Positions 54,101-60,700 of a DNA stretch of 64,000 bases are shown here, one piece after another (position 1 is the first letter of the stretch; the number at the start of each line of letters is the position of its first letter). Source of the DNA: Larus michahellis (lineage: Eukaryota > Chordata > Aves > Charadriiformes > Laridae); NCBI RefSeq assembly GCF_964199755.1, contig NC_133910.1, positions 7,772,501 to 7,836,500 of the forward strand, given 5' to 3'. The translations under genes and the position numbers were made by a program. Below the pieces are notes generated by a model. The model saw only the letters and a list, made by a program, of their open reading frames with translations. It made no database searches and was not told where the DNA came from.

Positions 54101-55241
54101 CATCTTTAAGCTTTCCATCTGCTCCTTATTTTGCACCTGTAGTTAATATCTCTCTTTTTCATAACATATGACTCATTGGCACAGTTACAGGAGGTGATAT
54201 CTGTTTACAGGAGACCAGCTCCTAAAAAAGCCAGAATTACTCCACTCTACAGAAGGTTTGGAACAAGACAGCACTGCTCTGTTTGTTTATCAACTCCTAC
54301 ATAATAGGTAGAACAACGAGCTCTGTCCCAGAGTCACTAGCTGGACTTCTCTACTTGCCTCCCTCCTCTCTTGCCCAACCGGGAGCGGTTTTCCAGCTGT
54401 TATGCCCAAGAAATGGACAGACTCAGCAGCCACATCTCACCACCTGCAGCACGCTTTGCTCCTCATGGGTTTCTTCACTCCATAGCTCCAGGGGGTCACT
54501 GCATCCCCAAGCAGCTCCTAACCTCAAGTTTGCGAAAGACAGTCCTGATGCCATGTTAGACTACAGGGATGCCGCCTGCTCAGTCTCAGCAGCTCCCTCC
54601 CATCACTTTAACAGGACTGTGATTTGTCAGGGCCTGGGAGCTACTGGCACCTGATGTCCCGAGGGACTGAAGTGCAGACCGTCTGCAAGGCCACTTCTAC
54701 CACATCTCCCTTGCAAACGGAACAGTTCCCCCATGGGTCTGGGGAAACTACTGTTCACAGGATAAGTTTTTCTTCAAAAACAACAAAGATTCGGCAAGAA
54801 ATGTCCTCTCCATATCCCTCTTCCCCCATCAACATATTAGTTAGAAGCACCTCTGGACCGTATTAGCCCTCACCTCAGCAGCGCTGTGGTTTGGCTTAGC
54901 TCCTGCTGGGGGTCATTCAGCACTGCTCGGAGCACCCAGCGCCCAGAGGTGGCCGCTCCTGGGGCCGTGGCTCAGCCAAGCAGACCCGGTCCAAACTCAT
55001 TCTCCAGCCTCCCTCGGGCTGGTGAAAAACCTCCCTGGCTCCGCTGTAGCCTCAACCGGCGGGTCCCAGGCACCGGGAAGGCCCGGGGGGGCCCCGGCCA
55101 GGCCCGATCCGTGTCCCCCCCGGCCCCTGAGGAGGGCGCCGTTGCCATGGCGACGCGCTGCGGCCCGCCCCGCCTCACCTGCATGGCGCGGGAGAAGAAG
55201 ACCCCCGCGTCCGACGCCAGCTTCTTCACGTTGAAATCCAT
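30002..55241 (-). CDS. SH3GLB2: SH3GLB2, endophilin B2 (complete, 11 coding exons)
   Basis: Endophilin B2 binds and curves membranes through an N-BAR domain and recruits partners through a C-terminal SH3 domain. It acts on endosomal and perinuclear membranes and can pair with SH3GLB1 (family knowledge). Eleven exons join in frame from ATG at 55241 to TAA at 30002-30004, giving 402 residues against 395 that I recall for human. Residues 1-21 form the amphipathic start (MDFNVKKLASDAGVFFSRAM). About 22-280 are the BAR helices (FTEEKLGQAEKTELDAHFEN, then KERRILQNRRLDLDACKARL). About 285-344 are a Pro/Ala/Thr/Val-rich linker, and 346-402 the SH3 domain (VLYDYEA, DPDWLIGERG, GKVPVTYLELLS). Exons 6 and 7 (63 and 24 nt) are probably alternative. 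The gene converges with NUP188 and is head-to-head with MIGA2. Very confident in identity and frame. Confidence 0.97.
30779..31040 (-). CDS. SH3GLB2: SH3GLB2 exon 10 (linker and first half of SH3)
   Basis: 262 nt: (R)FSGTFVGNTESTSPPAATSP, a Pro/Val/Ala-rich linker, then KARVLYDYEAADSTELALLA and DE. The acceptor has a long pyrimidine tract (12 T, 7 C). The donor is gttggt with a second, better-looking gtaact four bases on (see findings). Confidence 0.94.
32168..32268 (-). CDS. SH3GLB2: SH3GLB2 exon 9
   Basis: Residues 247-279: VNHLRCLHEFVESQTNYYAQ then CYQYMLDLQKQLG(R). End of the BAR domain. Donor gtgaga. Confidence 0.96.
32776..32865 (-). CDS. SH3GLB2: SH3GLB2 exon 8
   Basis: 30 codons, residues 217-246: AEHELRLTQTEFDRQAEVTR then LLLEGISSTH. 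Acceptor tttacag, donor gtgagt. BAR domain helix. Confidence 0.96.
32866..35772 (-). other. SH3GLB2 intron 7, with four TGCATG motifs
   Basis: The 2.9-kb intron downstream of the microexon. It contains minus-strand TGCATG (RBFOX site) at 34935-34940, 34944-34949, 35365-35370 and 35403-35408. A faint CR1-like tail (aggtcccttccag) lies near 34,700. No coding signal was found. Confidence 0.55.
35773..35796 (-). CDS. SH3GLB2: SH3GLB2 exon 7, 24-nt microexon
   Basis: Eight codons, LWSDEVEK, matching human LWNDEVDK, which follows the 21-residue segment. Acceptor cctacag, donor gtaagt. Phase 0 both sides. It sits between introns of 4.4 and 2.9 kb. A TGC lies 16 bases before the exon, as at SRRM4-dependent neuronal microexons. 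The eight-residue length equals the extra piece of SH3GLB1 form B1c. Confidence 0.92.
35797..40233 (-). other. SH3GLB2 intron 6
   Basis: 4.4-kb intron between the 63-nt exon and the microexon. It holds a TGCATG at 40057-40062 (minus), a 15-A run at 38035-38049 and an octamer ATGCAAAT at 38940-38947. Nothing gene-like was seen. Confidence 0.5.
40234..40296 (-). CDS. SH3GLB2: SH3GLB2 exon 6, 63-nt cassette exon
   Basis: 21 codons in phase 0, residues 188-208: AVPDFQETRPRNYVLSASAS then A. Acceptor cactag, donor gtaaga. It is isolated between introns of 4.2 and 4.4 kb. Its length equals the 21-residue insert that distinguishes the brain form B1b of the paralogue SH3GLB1. A TGCATG lies 171 bases past its donor. 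Confidence 0.93.
40297..44475 (-). other. SH3GLB2 intron 5
   Basis: 4.2-kb intron between constitutive exon 5 and the 63-nt cassette exon. I see no exon-like translation, RNA gene or clear repeat in it. Confidence 0.5.
44476..44568 (-). CDS. SH3GLB2: SH3GLB2 exon 5
   Basis: 31 codons, residues 157-187: KERRILQNRRLDLDACKARL then KKAKAAEAKAA. Phase 0 on both sides, as are exons 6-8. This allows in-frame skipping of exons 6 and 7. Confidence 0.97.
45050..45183 (-). CDS. SH3GLB2: SH3GLB2 exon 4
   Basis: Residues 112-156: (G)KTLIKVGETQRRLGAAERDF then NFLTPLRNFLEGDWRTIS. Acceptor ttgcag, donor gtaagt. Confidence 0.97.
46417..46545 (-). CDS. SH3GLB2: SH3GLB2 exon 3
   Basis: Residues 69-111: (S)ARVEEFLYEKLDRKVPSRVT then NGELLAQYMTEAANDFGPGT, ending PY(G). 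Donor gtaagt. BAR domain. Confidence 0.97.
46893..47034 (-). CDS. SH3GLB2: SH3GLB2 exon 2
   Basis: Residues 22-68: FTEEKLGQAEKTELDAHFEN then LLARADCTKNWTEKILRQTE. First BAR helix. Donor gtaagt, 1 base left over. Confidence 0.97.
47035..55178 (-). other. SH3GLB2 intron 1 (8.1 kb)
   Basis: The largest intron. ORFs in it are below 150 codons and unrecognisable. The only structured element noticed is an AT-rich block near 53,830-53,930 with an 18-bp perfect palindrome. The right end merges into the promoter CpG island. Confidence 0.55.
53860..53877. promoter_or_regulatory. 18-bp perfect palindrome resembling a dimeric POU (MORE-type) site
   Basis: The sequence CATATGAATATTCATATG is its own reverse complement. 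Its core ATGAATATTCAT fits the MORE pattern ATG(A/C)ATAT(T/G)CAT bound by POU-factor dimers. A homeodomain-like CAATTAG lies just before it and ATGCAAGAT overlaps its right end. Function is inferred. Confidence 0.35.
55179..55241 (-). CDS. SH3GLB2: SH3GLB2 exon 1 (start codon)
   Basis: 21 codons, MDFNVKKLASDAGVFFSRAM then Q, with donor gtgagg. The amphipathic N-terminal helix of the N-BAR fold. The start is fixed by homology and by a TATA box 75 bases upstream. Confidence 0.96.
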
Positions 55242-55315
55242 GGCGGCACCGGGAGCCGCCACCACCACCGCCGCGCCGCGCCCCCGCTGTCACCGCGGCC
55301 GCCGCACGCACGCCC

Positions 55316-55321
55316 TTTATA
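55316..55321 (-). promoter_or_regulatory. TATA box of SH3GLB2
   Basis: TATAAA on the minus strand, in gctataaaggg. It predicts transcription starting near 55,286-55,292, with a 5' UTR of about 50 bases before the ATG. A TATA box inside a CpG-island promoter is less usual. Confidence 0.55.
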
Positions 55322-55648
55322 GCGCCGATCGATGCCCTCCTCCAGCCGCCCCACGGCCTCTTAAAAGGGCCCTGTGTCACCCGCGCGGCCTCCCAGTGCC
55401 AAGCCGGGCGGGATGGCGACGCGGCGGCGGAAGGGGAGCGCCGAGCCCTACTGACAGCCGGCGGGGGCGGGTCTGGCCTTCCTGGGGAGCGCTTCGGGCG
55501 GTGGGGGCGCGGGCGGCGGGCGCGGCCCCTTTAAGCACGGGGGGAGCCGTCAGCCGCCACCGAATGGGCGCTCGCACCGCCCCTTCCCCTCGCCGCTCAG
55601 CCGCACTCGCCGCCGCATCCTCCGGCCGGGCCCGGGAAAAGCGCCCCG

Positions 55649-55685
55649 ATTGGTGGGCCGGCGAGCAGCCCGCCGCTCTCATTGG
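55649..55685 (-). promoter_or_regulatory. Paired CCAAT boxes (NF-Y type)
   Basis: Two ATTGG motifs at 55649-55653 and 55681-55685 are exactly 32 bp apart, about three helical turns, in the same orientation. They lie 60-110 bases before the MIGA2 first exon and could serve both promoters. Confidence 0.55.
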
Positions 55686-55749
55686 CTGGAAGGGTGTCCG
55701 GGGGAGGGGCGTTGGCCCTGCCCCGCCGCGCTCGGCCCTGCCCCCGCTC

Positions 55750-55853
55750 AGGGTAGGCTGCGGCGCCGGGGAAGGAGACGCTGCCCTTCCGCGGCCATGG
55801 CGCGCGGCGGGGGGAGAGGGCGCCGAACGGGGCCGCGCGCCCCCCCCGCCACG
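55750..55853 (+). other. MIGA2: MIGA2 first exon (5' UTR, contains an upstream ATG)
   Basis: The exon end is fixed by the donor acg|gtgagt at 55854. The left end is a guess. The ATG at 55797 (gcggccATGG) does not start the MIGA2 protein: its frame stops in exon 2. Confidence 0.65.
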
Positions 55854-57539
55854 GTGAGTGGTGCCGCCTGCCTCGCTCGCGGGGGTCGGGCCGCGCGGGC
55901 TGAGCCATCGCGGCGGGGGGGGGGCGGGCGCGCGCAGGGACTCCCGTCTGGAACCGGGCCTGGGGTGGGACCCCCGGGTGGAACCGGCGGGGGTTGTCGG
56001 AGATGGGGAGCCCCGGGTGGAACCGGGCCGTGGGGAAGATGGGCCCCCCCGGGTGGAACTTGGCGGGAGTGTCGGAGACGGGGACCCCTGGGTGGAACCG
56101 GGCCGGGGGGTGCGGGGTCGCACCGGGGTGCAGAGGGTACAGAACCGCCCCGGGATGCAGGGGTGCCGGTGGTGGCCCGGGGTGCAGGGGCCCGGGGGAT
56201 GCCCCAGGGATGCGAGAGGCCTGAGGGACCCCAGGGCGCGGGGGCATGGGGGTGCCTGGGAGTGCAGGGGGCGTGGGGACGCTCCAGGGGTGCAGAGGGC
56301 CCGGGAGCCCCGTTTGCAGGGCCCTATCTTGATGCAGCATCGGTACGGGGAGTCCCGGGAGGAGCTCCCTGCCCGGGGCCTGCCTGGCCGGTGGGTTCAA
56401 CACCCCCGCACCCCGGGAGCCTGCAGTGCCTCCCCGGGGGAGCCCGCGGCGGGCTGGGCTGTGGCGAGATGCCCCGGACCGAGGGGTTTCCCTGGTACCT
56501 TGCTGCGTGTACCCCTCAGCCAGGCACAGCACCCCCCAGGGCTGTTTTCTGTGCCCAAAATTCCTTGCACTTTGCTCTTCTCATCTCTGCCCTGGCTGAA
56601 ACGTTGTGTTTAACCTTGTGGGGAGAGCCCCGTCGCCTATGTTTGGTCGCTGCAGGCTCCTGCCACCTTGAGACCATTTCCAAATGTGGCACCCGGATGG
56701 GGTCACACCGACGCCAGGCAGGAATTGGGGGGTTCTCATGCAGCTGCAACACTTGGGGAGGGTTTAGCTTGTCCATGTGGAGAGATGCCAGAGCCCAGCG
56801 TGGCCAGAACGTGGCCACACGCAGGGTAAGAGCAGCATCTCCTTGCTGCAGCGGGGGTGGCTTGCTGCGAAGGCTGGCCTGGCAAAGAGTTTATAACTGT
56901 GGTGTTTAAAAGACGATTTCCCCTGGTTTCAATACATACTTCTGTAGCATTGTCTGTGAAGTGAAGCATGTCCCTCCTGCCCAGCTCCCAGCACAGCCAG
57001 TAAAGCTCTGTAAATTCAAGAAGCTTTGAAACCTCCTGGGCAAACACCTTTGGTTGGTGGCTCCTTAGCAGGTCTTTGACACTCAGAAAACTGATCAAGA
57101 ACAGAGTCTTGCCAAGAAAGTGTAGGTGTGGTTATTTGCAATATTTTTTTTTTTACTATGAGGACTGCAAACAAAATCCCTCCAGCCAATGTTGCGCAGC
57201 CAATTCTGGTGCATGTAGAAATCTCCGGCAGCTATCGAGTCCAAGGTTGCTGCTGCTGTTGAGCAGTTTGGGAATCTGACCCTGTGGTTTGTAGGACAAG
57301 CAAAAAAAATTGCTGCCGTTGGTGAGAAGATGCTTTAGATCTCCTGCGTGGCTCTAGAGGCATTGCTGCTCCAAGTGACCCGCTGTGTGGTTTGTGAAGT
57401 GTAGTACAAGGAGGAGCAGGTCATGTGTTCCCTTCACTCACCTCATTTTTCTCCTCTCCTGCAGGAGGAGGATTGCTGGATGAAGGCCGACCCTCGAACT
57501 CTGAGCCAGATGTCAGAGAGAAGTTGGATTTCTGCCTGA
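55797..57539 (+). CDS. Upstream ORF in the MIGA2 leader, spliced, 43 codons
   Basis: The ORF joins 55797-55853 to 57465-57539 across intron 1 and stops at TGA 57537-57539, 72 bases before the MIGA2 start. The ATG has a near-ideal context (G at -3, G at +4). The first 19 codons are Gly/Arg/Pro-rich and the rest unremarkable. Its role is most likely translational control rather than a stable peptide. Confidence 0.4.
55949..56310. repeat. G-rich degenerate minisatellite in MIGA2 intron 1
   Basis: Five copies of a core around GGGTGGAACCGGG start at 55949, 55979, 56018, 56054 and 56093, with spacings 30, 39, 36 and 39. They are followed to about 56,310 by irregular copies of a GGGGTGCAGGGG-like unit. 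A 10-G run lies just before, at 55,915-55,924. Confidence 0.7.
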
Positions 57540-57707
57540 GCAGCTCACGCAGCATCCGCAAGTGCCCTTCCCCTTTGTGGCTCCTGGAGGTGCCGAGGTC
57601 CTCGTGCAGACATGGCATTTAGACGGACGGAGGGAATGTCCATCATCCAGGCGTTGGCAATGACCGTGGCAGAGATCCCCGTGTTTGTTTACACGACATT
57701 TGGGCAG
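57465..57707 (+). CDS. MIGA2: MIGA2 exon 2 (start codon; coding from 57612)
   Basis: Exon after acceptor tcctgcag, with 147 bases of leader, then ATG at 57612 and 32 codons: MAFRRTEGMSIIQALAMTVA then EIPVFVYTTFGQ. Donor gtacaa. It encodes the first membrane segment. Confidence 0.95.
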
Positions 57708-60700
57708 GTACAAGAAGCAGGAAAGGCCTTTCTGTTGGGTTCCTTGGGTTTTCTCTTTGGGGGTTGTCTGTAGAGAGAGAAGAGTTTGTGTTAGTTGTGA
57801 GGGAGAGAAGCACAACGGGATGATGCTGGGGCGCCTCGGCAGTTTGAGGGTGTGTAAGAAACGCATGGAGAGTTTGGGGTGGTGGGAGAGAGTTGCTCAG
57901 GGTGGGCTTGGAGAGAGGAGAGAAGGAGACCCACATCACTCCCTGGGAGAACACCTGGGTTCAACCTTTCTCTTCTTCAAAGGCACTAAAAAAAGACTTT
58001 TGTTTTAAAGATGATCAATATATTTCCCACTTGTAGTATTGCAACACCCAGGGCAATAAAGCTCAGCTACGTACCAGGGTTTCAGAGCTTAATTTGGGTA
58101 TCTCGAATTATATCTGTTACAGGCTGTGTGCAAATTTTGCAGTGTGTTTTGGTAATGAGGACCGAGACCACATTCTCTAGGTTCTGTCAAAATGATGCTC
58201 TGCAATTTCTCTGCTGCTGAGTCTTAGTTGTGTAGTAGGGGCTCTGTTTTGTGGGTAGGAGAGGGAATGCCAAAGTGTCTTATGTTTAAAACTGCTTTAA
58301 AAAAAAAAAAGGGTGGTGGAATTGGTTTTTCATTGTTGCTCTTTCATCTTTTGTGTTTAAAGTCTGTCTTCTCTCAGCTGCGGCTCTCTCCAGGCCTGCG
58401 TAAGGTGCTGTTTGCTACAGCTCTCGGGACAGTTGCGTTGGCTCTTGCAGCTCATCAGCTGAAGCGTCGTCGTCGTCGAAAGAAGCAGATTGCTCCAGAG
58501 AAGTGCGGCTTTAAGCCTGGAGGGATCACAGTGCCCATCTTGCCAACCAGAAGGGTCTCCTCTGTGAAGAAAGGTCGGCCTTGCAAAAAGGGAAAATCTC
58601 CAAAAGCCTTTTGTGAGGGAGCAAAGAGAGTGTACAGGGAGCGATGGGAAGTTCCTGACAGCTGGGGGGAGAGGAAAGCAAAGCCATTTGTGCAGTGCAT
58701 TGATGCAGAATGAAATTAGAAGCCTGAAGCACAGTGCCACGAACACAGGGTTGGCGGAGGAAAGGGAGAGACCCTGAGCTCAAACCCTTGTGAGAAAAAA
58801 AAGTGGCACTGAGGTTTTCACCAAGGTTTGCAGGTCCCATCCCCCTTCCTACGGAAAGACTGTGGACCCGTTACGCCATGCTTCCCCTGATAATAATGAT
58901 CCGGGGCACGCGGTGACCTCGTTGCGTATTGATCTTGGTGATGACAATATGACGCCTGACCCAGGGGTCCCGCACACAGCTGCATCGGCGAGGTTGGGTG
59001 ACAGAGAGGAGGGTGGCCTGGGTCAGGTTGGTGAGTCGGGAGTGTCCGTCCGGCTGTGTGGTGGCTTCTGGGTGGTCCTTGGGCAGCTTCTTCACCTGCT
59101 TGTGTTGATTTTTTGGGTAAGAGTGACCCAGGTCCTCAGCAAAGCACTTTAGGGATTAGGCATTTGTTTTATGCAACATATGAAATCTTGATGTGTTTTT
59201 AATAATAACTAAGGGAACCACGTCCATGCTCTGCCTGACCTAAGGGAAGCTGGAGGAGTTTCTCCTTCATGCTTTCCACTTGTTCTTGCCTCTTGCCATC
59301 CTTAAGCAGTGAATAAATATTCATTCCTTAGCCTCAGATCCCCGCTGATACCTGCTTTCTTAGCATCTCAGAGCAAAATAGAGCATACAGGAGATCCATG
59401 ACTCACTTCTATGTATTGGATGCTGCTTTGCCCATCTGCAGTCACACTTGACAGGGCGATATTCCCCTCCCTATTCACAGCTGCAGTGAATCGGGCCTAA
59501 AATCCTATTTTTTGTGTGACCTTCCCAACTGCAGGATACTCCAGTAAGAGAGTCCAGAGTCCTGGCAGCAAGAGCAATGACACGCTCAGTGGGATTTCCT
59601 CCATCGAGCCCAGCAAACATTCCAGTTCTTCCCACAGCCTCGCCTCGGTAAGGACCTTTTCAGCAGGGCTGGGAGATGCGAGTGCACCTACCTGTAACAA
59701 GATCATAAAGTCCTTGGGCTTGCACTGGCTGATGGATAATGCCAAAGCTTTTGGAGCAGAACAGGTTATGGTGTAATTGGAGGGTGGGTTCTGCTATTAA
59801 CCTCACAGTGACTGTCTGGAGTTGTCTGCATGAAATCAGAGGAGCATTTTCCCATGGGCAAGAGCCCCATATACTCCAGGGTACATCCCACTTCTTTGGC
59901 CAACGAGGAGCTGCAGGAGGGTCTTGTTTGTGGGACATGGCTGGGATTCCTCAAGGAGCGAGGCTGGGTTGTCTCTGGGTCTTGTAGCAATGGGGAGCTT
60001 GTTTGCTTCTCTCCATGATGGGGGTTTGGGTGGCCCAGCAGCCCCTGTGCCAGTACAGCGCTCCTGTGCTGGGGCTTTTCACAGGTTTAGTTGTTAAAAC
60101 CAAGTTAACTACCAAAATCGGATAGCTCTGATTGGGAAACAATGCAGGCTGAGAATACAGGCTAGTTGTTATACCTCCTCCAAAGTTAAAAGCAGCCTAT
60201 AAATACAGGTAATTCAGGCTTAACCAGGCAGCAGAAGCCATCACTGCTTTCATCCACCTCTTGTCAGACCAAACACAGAAGGATATTGAGGAGCATTTAT
60301 GGCTTCAAGACCTGTTTCACATCCCCGTTGCTCAAAGCCTCGCATGCTGCTGTTGCAGCAGTGGGTGGCACAAGCAAACCTCTGCGGCTTTGTGTGCTGT
60401 GCCTTACTGCAAAACACCTCCTCAGTGTCACCTGCCAGAGCACCCGGCCTCGGTGACTAGTTCGCAATGCTGGGGCAGGAAGGGGAAAAATCTCCCCTTG
60501 GAAGGGAGCTGCTGGCCAGCAGCACCCTACAGTATGTGCAGGCTTTGCTGTGTTTTACCTTGTCCTGTACGGTTGAAGCACCAGGAAGTTGCCAAAAATC
60601 TGTGCTGACCAAGGTGTTGTCTCCAGCAGGCGGCAGTGCCGGCACGGCACTGGGTGTGCAGCCCTGCACCAGTATTCCCCTGGGGTAACTGGGATATGAT

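Larger units (their letters stand above)
54880..56500. promoter_or_regulatory. CpG island with divergent SH3GLB2 / MIGA2 promoter
   Basis: A sharp rise in G+C and CpG covers both first exons, which face apart. The SH3GLB2 start is near 55,290 (minus) and the MIGA2 first exon near 55,750 (plus), about 450 bp apart. Both strands show long open frames here only because stop codons are rare in such sequence. Confidence 0.8.

Noticed and set aside
54886-55857. Open frame of 323 codons on the plus strand over the promoter
   Set aside because: It lies in a GC-rich island where stops are rare, overlaps the SH3GLB2 first exon in antisense, and its translation is a low-complexity Arg/Pro/Ala/Gly mix.
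55377-56532. Overlapping minus-strand open frames of 248 and 311 codons
   Set aside because: Antisense image of the same minisatellite and island. No splice or conserved-domain support.
55650-56909. Open frame of 419 codons on the plus strand
   Set aside because: It is produced by the CpG island and the minisatellite with units in multiples of three. It reads through the clear MIGA2 exon 1 donor, and the peptide is repetitive.
58466-58480. CGT repeat as an expandable microsatellite
   Set aside because: Only four perfect units plus CGA, and it encodes the conserved Arg run after the MIGA2 membrane segment, so it is under coding constraint.
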